Part shown: piece by piece, positions 24,444 to 36,900 of the stretch
How the letters are laid out: each line of letters begins with the position of its first letter
How positions within the stretch are numbered: position 1 is the stretch's first letter
Origin: Chelonoidis abingdonii
Taxonomy: Eukaryota; Chordata; Testudines; Testudinidae
Assembly: GCF_003597395.2 (NCBI RefSeq)
Contig: NC_133769.1
Span: 175,898,887-175,962,886 of the forward strand
DNA length: 64,000 nt
Direction of reading: 5' to 3'
Program-made: the position numbers and the translations under genes
The notes under the pieces: generated by a model
Databases searched by the model: none
Seen by the model: the letters and a program-made list of their open reading frames with translations, nothing else
Told to the model about the DNA's origin: nothing

Positions 24444-24888
24444 TAGGGGAGGCCAACCTGAGCTTTAGAAGGAGCCAGAATTTACCAGTGTACATTGCCA
24501 AAGAGCCACAGTAATACGTCAGTAGCCCCCCAACAGCTCCCTATACCCGCTCCCAGAGTCTCCCATCCATGAGTAGCCTCACCAGTCAGTGCCTCCCCCA
24601 CCCTCCCCACACCTCCTGATCAACTGTTTTGTGGCATGCAGGAGGCTCTGGGGAGTAAGGGGTGAGGAGCGAGGGCACTGCAGGCTCAGGGGAAGGGAGT
24701 GGGAAGGGGTGGAGTGGGACCAGGGCCTGTGGCAGAGCCAAGAGTTGAGCCGTGAGCACCCCCCACCCCAGCACATTGGAAAGTTGGTGTCTGTAGCTCC
24801 AGCCCCGGAGTCAGTGCCTATACAAGGATCCACATATTAACTTCTGAAGAGCCCCATGTGGCACCAGAGCCACAGGTTGGCCACCCCG
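24444..24888 (+). mobile_element. hAT MITE, 445 bp, with perfect 8-bp target duplication
   Basis: The ends are TAGGGGAGGCCAACCTGAGC and GCCACAGGTTGGCCACCCCG, an imperfect inverted pair. ACCTAGAA occurs immediately before (24436-24443) and immediately after (24889-24896), a perfect 8-bp target duplication as made by hAT transposases. The GC-rich centre contains open frames of up to 84 codons on both strands, none with a recognisable product. Confidence 0.9.
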
Positions 24889-25025
24889 ACCTAGAACATT
24901 AATTGTGTCTACACATTAATATAAAATCAATAGTTCACCACTAATATGATTCTGGGTTAATTAATAAATTGTTGGTTTGTTAAGAATAAGTAAATGCCCT
25001 GATCTGATAAATCCTGTTCAAGTCA

Positions 25026-25287
25026 GAGCTCATCTACACTTATACCAGTGCAGTGTTGCACTTAGTGAAGATGATACTTACACCACAGGAGAGCTTCTCC
25101 TGCCAGCATAGGTATTCCACATCCCTGTGAGGCAATAGCTACATTGACAGGAGAAGCCCTCATGTTGATTTAGCACTGTCTACACCAGGATTTAGGTTGG
25201 TACAACTGTGTCACTCTGGGACATGGATTTTCCACACCCTTGAGCAACATAGTTATAGGGACATAAGTTTGCAGGGTAGACCAGCGC
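25026..25287. mobile_element. Harbinger-like MITE (GTCTACAC ends)
   Basis: The left end contains CTCATCTACACTTA and the right end TAAGTTTGCAGGGTAGACCA, a diverged inverted pair. A TTA follows and a TCA precedes, consistent with a decayed 3-bp duplication. Internal inverted blocks (GGAGAGCTTCTCCTGCC against GACAGGAGAAGCCCTC) make it self-complementary. The family resembles the elements at 30934-31238 and 38986-39279. The Harbinger assignment rests on the TTA-like duplication only. Confidence 0.6.
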
Positions 25288-26144
25288 TTAAAAGGTTGAT
25301 GTGGAGAGAAGCCAGTGTTAAAATTAAGAAGTTAATGCTCCCTGGACTCCTTAAAAAGCGATGATTCTGTTAGGTTCCATTCTATATTGGCTTTAATACT
25401 TATCCAATTGGCAAAGCTAGTTTGTTAGATTTCATCTTTAAAATCTAACTGGTGTGTCGGCAGCTTCATAAGAATTGATTCCCTTTGGTGCTTTCACTGG
25501 TAAACTAAGCCAACTGAATATGGAACTATGAAGATCGAATAAATACAAATGACATTGTCATTGTACCTGGTTATTTATCAGAATATAACTGAACTTCAAG
25601 GTTTTGTTTCTTTGCCATATTTCTTGTGGACATTACAGTTGTAATACTATAAAACTGCAATAAAACAAAGGGACAGAATGAATAAAAATGATCATAAACT
25701 ATTGCTTTCCCTTCCAGAGTCCACCCAATCATCAGTTACTGGGTGCTGCAAAATGTGCTCTGATCAAATTGGGCAGCTACAAGCATAAAGAGACAGCTCA
25801 AGATTTTTGAAAGTGATTTTTGGCTGCCCAGCCTCGAAAAACCTTAAAGAGGCCCAAATGACAGAAAACACCAAGCACCAGCCTCTGAAAATCAGACCCC
25901 TTAAGATGTCTGAAGCTGGACAGCCAAAAACTGAAGCACTGAAAATCACTAGTCATTGCTGAAAATCTTGGCCACAGGACCATATTAATGAGTGGATACG
26001 TTCAATAATTGTCCATAGTTAACCCAAGTGGTGTTCTATAGAGAATAAGTTGATAACCTGCTAATCATGCCCTTATTAGAGGCCACATAATGCCATTGCA
26101 CTTGTGAATGAAATAAGATAGCAATAAGTCCTGAAGTGTGCCAG
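25288..26144. other. Anonymous sequence
   Basis: No gene is recognised. Part of 25790-25985 (repeated GAAAATC words, CACTGAAAATCACTAG) looks like an old dispersed repeat that I cannot name. Confidence 0.4.
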
Positions 26145-26417
26145 CAGGAGCAGCGCCAGGGTTTTTGACGCTCTAGGCGGTCATTGGCAGCAATTCTGCG
26201 GCGGGGGGGGTCCTTCCACAGCTCCTGGTCTTTGGGGCACTTCGGTGGCGGGTCCCGGAGCAAGTGAAGGACCCACCGCAGAATTGCCGACGATGACCCA
26301 GAGCACAGAAGGACCCCCAGCTGCCTAATTGCCGCCGACGGCGGCAAAATGCTGCCCCCCCCAATCCCGGCACCCTAGGCGACCGCCTAGGTCGCCTAAA
26401 TGGAAGCGCCGGCCCTG
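26145..26417 (-). mobile_element. GC-rich MITE with CAGGGCCGGC ends, 8-bp duplication
   Basis: The right end, read inverted, is CAGGGCCGGCGCTTCC followed by an AGGCGACCTAGGCGG stretch. The left end is CAGGAGCAGCGCC with GCTCTAGGCGGTC inside. Octamers TGTGCCAG and GGTGTCAG agree at six of eight positions. The centre (GGCGGGTCCCGG, CAATTCTGCGG and its inverse) is self-complementary and far more GC-rich than its surroundings. An 8-bp duplication with CAG-GG ends points to hAT. Confidence 0.7.
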
Positions 26418-29400
26418 GGTGTCAGTGGCTGACCAGCACAGGAAGCACAGGGACTATTCCCTATTCTAACCAGGGAAGGGTTAATAAACTGATGGAAAAC
26501 ACATGAAGCCAGTTAGCCTGTTTGCTCCTCACTCAAGGAAGATGAAGTTATGTGATAGGTTACTGGCAATGGAGAGGTTGTCCTACATGGCCGAGTTGAG
26601 TAAAGCTTATTTTGCTCAATACACAGGATGCCTGAAAGTAGAACCGATCAAGAAGTTTGATGGAAAACTATTCTATTACAAAATTCAGTTTCATCAAAAT
26701 TGACATGTTTCATGGGCACATGTCAATTCTGATGGGAAAAAAAGTTTCATTTCAATAGTAGTTTTGAATGATTTTGCTTCAACTTATATATTATGCTGAA
26801 ATATTTTATATTATAGATAAACATTTTAAGATATAAGTATAACACATGCATATTAATATAATAATATTAATGTAAAAACAATCAGAATTGAAACATCTCT
26901 ATCAAAACAAAACATTTCTGAATTTGTGTTTCAGAGAAAAAATTGAAATTTCAGCTTTTCATCCTGATTTGGTATGAAAAAATGTAAATGTCACAATTTC
27001 TTGCTGTACAGAAATTCTGGTTCCCAACCAGTTCTACATGAAAGGCTGTAACTTTTTTTAGTATGGTTATTTCTGGAGGGTTTTTTTTGTTACTCTGAGC
27101 TTTAGATTTTGAAAAAGAGAAAAGAAATAGAAGGTTTCCTTTTGCAAAGAGTTTTGACCTTTCTATTGACAGGTTGCTACTGTGCCTTGATTTCCCCTTA
27201 GTTCTGCAGTCTCCCTCTTGTAGAATAGTTAATGTGACCTTAGTGCTTTGGCCCTCAAGTCAAAACAAATCTCCTCCTCTTCTGGGGTATGGAAATCCAA
27301 ACATGAACAGAATACATTCTTTGCTCTCCCCAAACCAAAGCTTTCACACCCATTATGGCAGGGTTCCAATAGTCACTTTACCAGGATTAAACAGTTTCTT
27401 CAACTTCCCCAGGCCAAACAGTTAATCAGTCTCTTGTCTCTCATTGTAGAGATCATGAAAGTTCTCAATCCACTGTTCAGAGAGCCTTCCACAGTTCTTC
27501 TGTACGTGGCCCATTCAACCTGATATACTTCTTCTAGGAAAAGGAGAGAATTAAGGTTCTTGGGTTGAAGTCCTGGCCTTGATTTAAGTAAATGACAAAA
27601 TTCCACTTGACATCTATAGGATCAGGATTTGATCTTTGTTTTCTGCTGACAAGGAGTGTGGGCCTTCTGTTATTCCTATGTGAAAAGGAGGAAACTAAAG
27701 GCAACTTTGTTCTTGTTTTATTTAGCTTCTAAAAATAAAAAATCCCAGAAATGGTGACTGTTTACTTAGCTCTAGCTTTTCTTAAAGTGTCAGAGACCTG
27801 AAGGCCTCAGGGAGAGGAAGCATCATAGAAGAGACAGTGGAGGAGTCTGAGAGTTTAGTCTATTTTCTTTATTTAACAGCAAGGTCCGAACTTTCAGGAG
27901 CAGAGTGGATAGCAGCTCCCTTCCTCACTGAGAAATCACCAAGGTGTATCTTGATAAACTGCATATTATAGGATGAAATAGCAATTGAAAAATCTTGTTT
28001 ATAAGTATAACTAGTTGAAAAATAGAAAAAAAACAATTTTGCAATATTATCCAACTGTTTCTGTTTCACAGGGTTTGGAACAGAATATTTTAAATTAAAA
28101 AAATTGTGAAAATTTTAGAATTTATTTTGAACTTTTCCATTTTTTCCCCTTTTATCCCTGAGTGCACTAAAATGAACATTGTTCATGATTATTTTTTCCA
28201 CATTTTTGTTTTTCCTTTTGCCATATTGTAATTTTCAAAACTTGTAGAAATATTGAAAAGTTGAGTGGCATGGTTAGTTATATTTTTTTCTCTTGCAGTT
28301 TTGTAACTTTTCCAAAGTTGAGGAAGTTTTGAAAAGCTACACAGTTGCAAAATGAGGGGGGAAAGGGGACTCATACATCCCATCCATTCAATTGCACTCA
28401 GTGCCAAATAAAAATAAGGGAAAATTGGAAAATGTGGAAAAAACTAGAAAAAGTTAATTTTTTTTCATAAAAGATTAAAATAATTAAAAATTATTGAAAA
28501 TATTTGATGTTTGTAAAAGAGTAACAAAAAATCCAATCAGCTGTACTTAACCTTGAAACCCGAGGGCATCTCCCAAAATAGCATCCTTTGGCTATGCTTA
28601 TTATATCCTCAGGGAGGTAAGTTGTTCATTCAGATAATCTTTTCCTTGCCTGTGTTTTGGGTTCATTACAAATCCAAAAGTCACTGAGTTCTGAAAAAGC
28701 CTTGGGGCAAATAGGAGTAGAGTTTCACAAAATCTCCCTCCTACCCCTCAGGTTGCAGGGAAGGACTTCATATTTTCTGTGAAACCTTGAGAAAAAGCCG
28801 ATTTTTTTGTACCTTCAATCCAGAATGTTTCTTCTTTTAGAATTGTTAGTTCATTTAAGCACAAAGTGAAAAAAAAAAAGACAAAAAATGTAAAACCAGG
28901 GGAGACAAAATTTTAAAAGAAAAATGTGTCAACTGCCTTGCCAACAGGAACCAATGAATTCCACAAGGCTTTACTCTCTTTTTGATTTCAGGGCCATGCA
29001 CCCTTTGCTTCCAATTTGAATGCCAGTTTCTCACACTCGTCTCATCTCTTTTCTGCAATCAGGTAATGCCTTCTCATTCTTTTTGCTGCCAGGGTCTTGG
29101 ACATCACTGTAGGTGAATAAAGGTCATTCTCTGGTTGCCACCAGGTCCTCTCTGTGAGATACAAAGTACCCTTCCTGCTTGTTCATTCCTGCTCATTTTC
29201 CATCAGTTAACCACCACCTCTCTGCAGTACCTACTGCATGCTCCCAAAATATTCTCTCATTTAACACCACCCTATCCTTCAGATGTGCTAGCTTATCAAG
29301 ATGTCAAATCCCCACCTTTACTCTGCACCTCTGATGGCTCATTTGATTGGGATTTGTAGGTGCTACTGCAATGGAAATAATAAATAAATCATAATAGTCA

Positions 29401-30933
29401 TTCTCTCCTTTCCTGACCCTTTCTTCTCTGTATCCTTTTTGGTCTCTTTCACTCCCCCAAAGTCTCCCCCGAAACCACACTTCACTAATACTATCATTTA
29501 TAATGGAATACATTCAAAAGATTGAATCTTACCAAGACAACTGTGAAACCTTAATGTCAAGTGTGTTAATTTTCAGCACTGTGTATTCAATCTTCTTCAC
29601 ATGATACTCTGTTGTGATGGGATATGTTATGCAATCTAATATAATAGCCAGAATTTTAGAGAAGTATTACAAAATCTTTTCCTTGCTGGACTATGCAAAA
29701 AAAGAACTTAATTTACATAGGATCACAGAAATATAAACATAATGTATCTGGTTATGTGGCAGTTCATCAAAATGAACTATAAGAAAACAGGGTTTACTAC
29801 TGCTATAATAGCATAGTATAAAACAATTTCCACATGTGTATTTAAATACTGAAGTTGAAGTGTTTTATTTATTTAATGTTTGCAAGCTTTTTAATTACAT
29901 TACCTTATATTACTTTTGTAATATTCCCATATTTATATCATATGGCCAAGTTTTTCCCCTTCCTTTTCAGGGAACATCAGCTTTGTTTCCAAGCAGAAGG
30001 CTATATTATGGAGTTACACCAGCACTCAGAAAGGCAGAAGTGTGCAGCTGTACTACCCCAGAATCAGACCATATACTGAGTTGTGACTAAGAATTCCAGG
30101 ATCCCCTGGAGTGGAAAATAATCTGGGCCAGCTCCTCACCCAGCATAAATTACCTTTTTTGCCTCAGGAACTCAGTTGCATAGGGCAGCAAGTTTGCGCT
30201 TTGGAAGGAGGCATATTGTGTGAAAGAGCTCCAGAAGCTGGAAAGCAGGCGAGTGTGTGGCTAGGAAGGATGAAAAGGCCAAAGGCATTGGTAAGAATGA
30301 ATGGCAACAGAAGAATCTGAAGAGAGTTTCAGGAAGCATTGTGTCAAAGGTAAGAAGGGATTGAGGCTATATGACACAGGAATGTCTCCAAATGTCCTGA
30401 AAACAACATGGAAACCTATTAAAGCTAAGTGAGTAGCCACAAGAGCTATTAAATGCAAACTTATGTCAAAGAATTGAACTTGTCCAGCAGAAGTTAATTG
30501 AGAAAGACAATTCCTCAGCAAGGAGGAACACAGGAAGGTTATGTCAGAACAAAACATCCAGATGTGGAAGGAGAAATGCTTACAAACTCTGGGCTACACT
30601 GTGGCAGAACCTGTGCGCATCAGCAGCCCCTTGTTAGCATGTACAGACTACCTGCTTCCTAGGTTTATATTGTGGGGGTTGAGCACAGTCTGCACAGGTT
30701 CACAAATGCCCCTCCCATAACCCAAGGAGTGGGAAAGTCAGCTTTAATCCATCTATTAATTTCCATATTTTCATGGGAGTAGCACTTTCCAAAATTAATG
30801 CCAGTATCACTTCCTTGCTCCCTCATCACTGACTCTAGGGTCTGTGTTGCTATTGAAAAACTCAAATAGGAATGCTCCTCCCAGAACACAGTTAATTGCA
30901 CAGCAACTTGTCACTAAAGACCACTCTGGCTTA
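26418..30933. other. Anonymous AT-rich sequence
   Basis: No gene is recognised. 26640-27010 and 28080-28500 are rich in TTTTCCATTTT and AATTTTGAAA-like words and could be old repeats. 29360-29520 and 29820-30600 show nothing identifiable. Confidence 0.4.
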
Positions 30934-31238
30934 GGCCTGGTCTTCACTGCTTTTAAAATAAAAAAAAAAGTGTATTTTTTTAAACTCCTGGGTAACCAAT
31001 GTGCATGAGCTATCCCACACTAACACCAAAGTGCATTGTCTCCATTGTAGTTTTACCGTGAGTAAACTAGGTGAGGTCAGCACTATATCTCCATCTCAAG
31101 TTGATCTTGTCTAGTTTACCTCACGGTAAAACTAAAGTGCCTTGTCTGTGGGGTAGTTTTACTTCAGGATAGCTCAGGCATGTCAGTTACTGTGAGATAA
31201 AAATAAAGTACACCTTTTTAAAGGATGAAGACATGGCC
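30934..31238. mobile_element. Harbinger-like MITE with perfect TTA duplication
   Basis: TTA at 30931-30933 and 31239-31241 flanks ends GGCCTGGTCTTCAC and GATGAAGACATGGCC, which are inverted copies with few mismatches. Inside, GTTTTACCGTGAGTAAACTAG (about 31050-31070) faces CTAGTTTACCTCACGGTAAAAC (about 31113-31134), forming a stem. The TTA duplication suggests the PIF/Harbinger superfamily. It has no coding capacity. Confidence 0.75.
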
Positions 31239-34200
31239 TTAGGACACCCCTCTGGCCTTGCCCAATATTATTTGATTAAATATATTCAGTGCAGTCAGCA
31301 CGTTTCACTTGGGAACTAAACAGGTCATCTCAGTATATATAAGGTTAGTCATCATTTGGGTTGTCTCATGTGGCCCGCTTACAATCTCAGGAGCACAGTA
31401 TATAAGCAACATGTCTTGAAAATGTATGTCATGCCCCAAATCTTGCCACTGTTTCATGACTCTGCCAGCTGTATTTAAAGTAGTTCTTATTTGAGCCAAT
31501 AATACCTTACAAAAAATGCTTATACTGGGGTGTGTGGAGGGCAGGGGGAGGGAAAACTTCCAACCAACATCAAGATGAGCTATAAATGGCAGAAATTATC
31601 ATTAAGCAGTTTATCTTTATGACAATTTTTTTTTGACTTAACTGTAACATCTTAATGCCTTGATAAAATAATAGTGAATCTTTATAAATATATTCATTTT
31701 GGGAGACTTAATTATACTGAGTAAATGAACAAAGTGGCAAATGGATTATATTATTGGGTAAATTAATTATATTGAGTGACTTAGAATGAATAAATTATTA
31801 AAGTGGTTAAATGAATTGCAATGTGTAACCACAAACAGCAGTTAAAAAGTAAGTGCTTCCATTTCTGCCAGCATAATTATTTTGTTTTCCATCATGTACT
31901 GAATCTTTATTTCAGATCTGATTGAAAAAAAAGTTTTACCATTTCACCTACTTTATTTGATGTTACATTTTCTGAGAATTTAATGTGATTTTTATATAGT
32001 TTTGCTGAGGGTTCTGTAGGTCAGCCGTTACCAGGGAACAGACAAAAATGTGGCTTGGAAATTGCAGTGTCCTCAGTACAGCAACAATATTTATGACTAA
32101 ATTCTCAGGTGAGATCCACACCTCTGGACAAAAAGTGAAACATTTTAGAAGTTCAGATAACAGCAACTCCAGCTTTCATTCTAAGAAGGTAACTGGATCT
32201 GGATAGGCTTGAGTGCCCAAAGGTACCATATATGTCAGATGTCACAAATAATGGTCTTTTAGTAAATCTTCAAAATGTAACTCATTAAATTATGCACGTA
32301 AGTTATACATGGTTGTCATGTCATCTCACAAACAGGATGCTGGGTAGTATACCTGGAACATGAGGCAAAAACAGACCCCCTAGATGCTCCCCCTTTATGT
32401 TCTACTACCTGACTAGAGGCAGAAGAGAATGGCATGAAAGGGTTATTTTCATTGTATCATGTATAATAAAATAAAAGGGAATAAACCCATTTAGAAAATG
32501 GTGAGGCAGAGTCGCCTTAAACTTGTATTTTTATCCTTTTGGGTTGTTTTGTAAATGCACATAAGTCGTGTCTTGAGCTGTTTGTTGTAAATTTACTTGC
32601 CAAAGTTAGAGTTGAGTTTGTAATGCCAAACAGAGTCTTCACTGGTGTAATTAAAAGCCTATTCTGATCCCCATGCCTCTTGCCCCTCCCCCAGCTTGAA
32701 CTTCCACTTAGATTATCATCTACTTACTTAAAGTGAACTGAACACGGCTCACTGAGTCTGTCCGTAACAGTGTTTAAGAGAGCATAATCTGGTGTAGCTC
32801 TCATTCCAAGGGGTCAGAGGAGAGAAATGTAGCAGGAAAAGCAGCAAACAGGAGATAGTAAGAATAAACAATGTAAAGTCGGCTATTACTTCAACTTGTA
32901 CTTTCTTCTAGTTGTTCAACATATAAGAAAGTAAAGATCAAACAAACGTACATACCCTTAGCCTTCTCTAAACCCTCTTAATGCAAATGTGTAAGAGTGT
33001 TGGAATCTCAGGCGATGCCTATCCTGATCTGTGCAGGCAAAGTTAGCCACATAGTGGACAAAAACATGTACATAAAGACCCTGCTATGAGAACATTGTAC
33101 ATGCTAGCAATTTGAAGTAGCATACAGCACATCTTTTTCCATATAAATGCTTTTGCTATTCCTATGCTATATTGGCTTTCCAGATTGAAAAGATGTAGCA
33201 AACTGATTCTGCATGAGAGCGGATGACTACTCATGAAGTTGGTCCACAGGAGAGATGGTCATTATTTTGGAGTCTAGTTCTCAGATGGGTTCACTGATTC
33301 TGCATAAGTTTACCAAACTGAAAGAAAAGATGTGAAATTAAGTGTCTGGCAAACTTGAAGTCACAAGAAATGATTCAGGCTCCAAAAAAACTCTTAAGAA
33401 GAGTCTTTCTAGTTTGCTAACCTGAATACATTTCTCAGTCACAAAATAAATTAAAATAAGAGGCTTAATGGGACATTATAAAGTTAAAGTCTTGTCAATT
33501 TATAAAAAAAAAGTTAAAGGTGCTATACCTGATATACCTTTGCATCTTAGCAATCACTTTTTTTGCACTGTATGGCACGTTAAGAACTCAAATGATTATA
33601 GAAATCCATTATATTCCCTCACCCGTAGTAATATGTCTAGTACTGGTTATCCCATCTCAAAAAGGATATAAAAATAGATGGGGTTCAGAGACAGACAACA
33701 AGAATGACCAGTGGGAGCAGCCCGGAGCAGCAATCTGCAACCAGTGGGAGCCGCAATCAGCCGGACCTGCGGACGGGGCAGGTAAACAAACCGTCTCGGT
33801 CCGCCAGAGGCTTTCCCTACACAAATGGTGACCCCTGTTTGAGAAACCCTGCCCTAGACAAACACTTTAAGAACATATTTTCAGTTTAAATTCATAACTC
33901 CTTACACAGTATCTGTGTATATATTTCACAATGATATTGATGACCAAAGTGACACAGGCTTGTTTTGAAGACCTCACAAGAGATTCTTTTGGCGAGCTAG
34001 AATATAAATACCAGTCAGGAGATTCCTGTTATCCTTATACATGCCCTCTGTTCTCCTTGCCAGTTGGCATTAAGAGGTTCCCAGGCCACAGAAGTTTATA
34101 ATCATCCATTGGCACATTCCTGGTGATTAGTACTAATGTATGTGTATTTAGAAATTTTGGGCTCAAGGATAATGCATAACAGAGTCTTGCTAGATCTGTG

Positions 34201-35499
34201 TTCCATTAGTTCAATAGTTTACTACTTGTGCACAGACTGTTTTTGATCCCAGAAGTAATTTCTCCCAATACAAGTGTACTAATTATGTGTCTGACAGGCT
34301 CCTGGGGGAGGGGGGGAGGGGAAGTAGTTTCTGGATGACACTTACTGATCTTTAAGACCTGAAAACTTTCACAGTCTTCTGAAAAGAAACAAAGATTGAG
34401 GTTCCCCCCCAATGTATATTACTCTCTATATATCAGAACAAATAAAGAACCCAGGTATAAGGCCAGATTCTCACTTTGTGTAAATTGGTGTTGTGCCATT
34501 AAGATCATGAAGCTAATGATTTATACTAGCTGAAAATCTGACCCAAGATTTCTTAAGACAACTGAAAGCAAAGGATACAATTGTTTTTTTCCGATACCAG
34601 TGGATTAAATTTACAGACAAGAATGGAATTTTCCTTTTGCAGACCATATGACATCAGGAGTCCTTCATCATGATAAAAGTAATTATTCTGGTGATTAGGG
34701 AGGCCAATTAAGGTACATTCAGCCTAACTGAAACTTAAAGGGAAAGTTTTTACTCTCACAAATTTTATTGTTGTTTTTAAAGCTTTGAGAGATGGAGCTT
34801 AAATGAAAGTTTCACCAATTAACTACATCTCAAGCAAACTATTTTGTACCACTAAAGGCTTGAATTGGAAGAATATGTATATCTGATTCCATACTAAAGA
34901 AGCCCTGTGAAACGTAGCTGAAGTCTTGATTCAAGGAGAGGAGAAATGGTCCCATAGGTGTGCACAGAACTTGCTTGTACAGCAGGGAGATAAATAGCCC
35001 TTTTAAGTTGAAAAGAGGAATTTCTGATACAGTGACTGTGTTCTCCAGAGCATTGGTCCTTTCACATATTTAGCCACTCAGCTCAGAGGTAAACAAATTA
35101 GCTGTTATGGATTGAAGATGAAAATTTCAGACCTGGAGTCAGATTTCCGAATTTTCCCTCAAAATTCATATTCAAGGGTCCAGTTCACATGATATATGAA
35201 TAGGCCTAAGCCACAACATTTGCATCTGGATCCTGTCAGGAGTGTAGGAAGCTCCCTAGAAGTGGGGAGGTCACCAGCACCCAAACCATGGCCCTGCCCC
35301 ACCTCTTCCTCTGAGACCCCACTGCCCGTTTGCTCTCATCCACAATCTCCCCCTATCGCTCAACCTTAAGGTGAGTGAAAAGTTAAGACACTCTTGGATC
35401 CTGTCCAAATGTGAATGTTCCAAAGTTCAGGGGAGTTTAGATCTGGCATTCCCATCTTTAGTTGTGTGTAGTGTGCATATTAGTGTGACGCTGAAAGTC
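31239..35499. other. Anonymous sequence with one hAT fragment
   Basis: No gene is recognised. Only the hAT-like fragment at 33709-33851 is identified. Pyrimidine or purine runs such as 34304-34322 are simple sequence. Confidence 0.45.
33709..33851 (-). mobile_element. hAT MITE fragment (one end only)
   Basis: Read on the minus strand, it begins CAGGGTTTCTCAAACAGGGG and continues into GC-rich sequence with GGTTTGTTTACCTGCCCC. Only this terminus is present; no matching inverted end or octamer duplication is seen on the other side. CCAGTGGGAGC occurs twice (33709 and 33742 region). Confidence 0.6.
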
Positions 35500-35539
35500 A
35501 TATGCCAGTTCTCCAGAAACTCTGTGCAATATTAACAAA

Positions 35540-36200
35540 TTCCCGCACAACATTATCCCTGTCACCATGGACGTCACCTCCCTGCACACAAACATCCCTC
35601 ACAAATGACAGAATCACAGCCTTCCTCAAATACCTAAAAGATAATGTACAATGCACAGAAATCCACCCCAACATCACCAAGCTCATCCTTTTCATACTCA
35701 CTCCGAACAACATAACATTTAACAAACATTTTGTCCAACCATGAGAATAGCCGTGGTTACTAGGTTTGCTCCCCAATGTCTCAACCTCTTCACGACCTAC
35801 CTCATGGAAGAATTTCCAGATTACACCATGAAACCAGCACTATATATGAGATACATTGATGATATTTTCATCCTGTGAACAGAGGACCTAAACTCCCTCA
35901 TATATTTCCACCACAACTTCAACGACCATCTCCCATACATCACATTTCAGATCATTCCCTGCACCAGCATCAACTTCTTGGACACCACAATCAGCTTCAG
36001 CAATGGAAGCCTACAAACAGCTATATACAAGAAACTCATGGATCACTGAACTTGCCTCCACAGATCCAGCAACCATACCAGACACACACAAAAAAACCTG
36101 TCATCTACAACCAGGCGCTCAGATACCACAGCAGTTGCTCCAAAGAACAAGTCTGGGATACTCACATAAAAACACTTAAAACTTCCTTCACCAAATGAGG
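35540..36200 (+). pseudogene. Penelope-type reverse transcriptase remnant
   Basis: Readable blocks are VTMDVTSLHTNIPH (about 35555), the Penelope counterpart of RT motif A with its Asp, then MRYIDDIFIL, in which the catalytic YIDD is intact (35852-35863). Next come FQIIPCTSINFLDTTISFSN and LQTAIYKKLMDH (about 35950-36047), matching the thumb region. Finally NQALRYHSSCSKEQVWDTHI (about 36108-36168) matches the conserved region after it. Frame changes and stops, including a TGA right after YIDDIFIL, separate these blocks. In life the enzyme would prime reverse transcription at nicked or telomeric DNA. Confidence 0.8.
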
Positions 36201-36360
36201 ACACTATCAGAGAAGTAGAGTGCTTCACAAAATACCTCAAGAGAACCTATTTCAGTACTGAAAGAAAAAAAAAAGAAAACATGCAGTGATCACACATACC
36301 CCAGTTGTCTCCAAATACCCCTACACAAGAACTCAGGGGATGTCAAACAATTACAAGTCA

Positions 36361-36603
36361 CACTATGGTTGTTCTTTCAAAAGTTTACAACTGAACATTG
36401 ACTTAAGACAGCTTTGAAACTTCACTATGCAGAAGAAAAATGCTGCTTTCCTTTTTTACGTTTAACTCAGAACTGTACTGTAATTGCTTTTTTGTTGTTG
36501 TTGTCTCTGCTGCTTTCTGACTGTGCACTTCCAGTTCCAAATGAGGCGTTCGGTTGACTGGTCAGTTCATAACTCTGGTACTCATAATTCTCAGGTTCTA
36601 CCA
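36361..36603 (+). mobile_element. Tigger/pogo MITE fragment nested in the Penelope element
   Basis: It is co-linear with the complete copy at 55941-56328. Both share ATGGTTGTTCTTTCAAAA, TTTACAACTGA-CATTGACTTA, CTATGCAGAAGAAAAATGCTG and a right end AACTCTGG-..-AGGTTCTAC. The right end is followed by TA. The left end (about 90 bp) and part of the centre are deleted. It separates the RT part of the Penelope element from its endonuclease part. Confidence 0.8.
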
Positions 36604-36659
36604 TATCTCTACTACTACAGTGATCAATTATCCTCCTCCCCAACAAGCCTTTCAAGATC

Positions 36660-36880
36660 CATGGATCCTATACATGCTGATCACAACATCTGTTATACCT
36701 CATCTAATGCATCAGAGGTTCCAACAACTAAGTGGGTGAAACCAATCATTCACTACACTCTCAAATGAACTCACACAGAAAATAAGAGGAAAAAAATCAC
36801 CTGTGGGCGAACACTTTTTAACGAAACAATCCTTTCATATCTGACTTCTCGATCGATGGCTGTGAACTCACCCTTAAGTT
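36660..36880 (+). pseudogene. GIY-YIG endonuclease remnant of the Penelope element
   Basis: The sequence AAGTGGGTGAAACC (about 36728) corresponds to the YVGET box of Penelope GIY-YIG domains, with the frame damaged. It is followed by LSNELTQK read in a shifted frame, then SPVGEHF (about 36799-36819), a usual C-terminal block. GIY-YIG nucleases make the nick that primes element copying. Frameshifts make it inactive. The identification depends on comparison with the family from memory. Confidence 0.6.
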
Positions 36881-36900
36881 TGTATAACTAAGGTTAAGAC

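Larger units (their letters stand above)
35500..36900 (+). mobile_element. Penelope-like retroelement, interrupted by a Tigger MITE
   Basis: A Penelope-type reverse transcriptase remnant (35540-36200) is followed by its linker, then a DNA transposon insertion (36361-36603), then a segment readable as the GIY-YIG endonuclease region (36660-36880). RT plus GIY-YIG in this order is diagnostic of Penelope-like elements. All parts are on the plus strand and decayed. The ends are approximate. Confidence 0.75.

Noticed and set aside
24579..24840. Overlapping open frames on both strands
   Set aside because: They are inside the hAT MITE at 24444-24888 and have no recognisable product.
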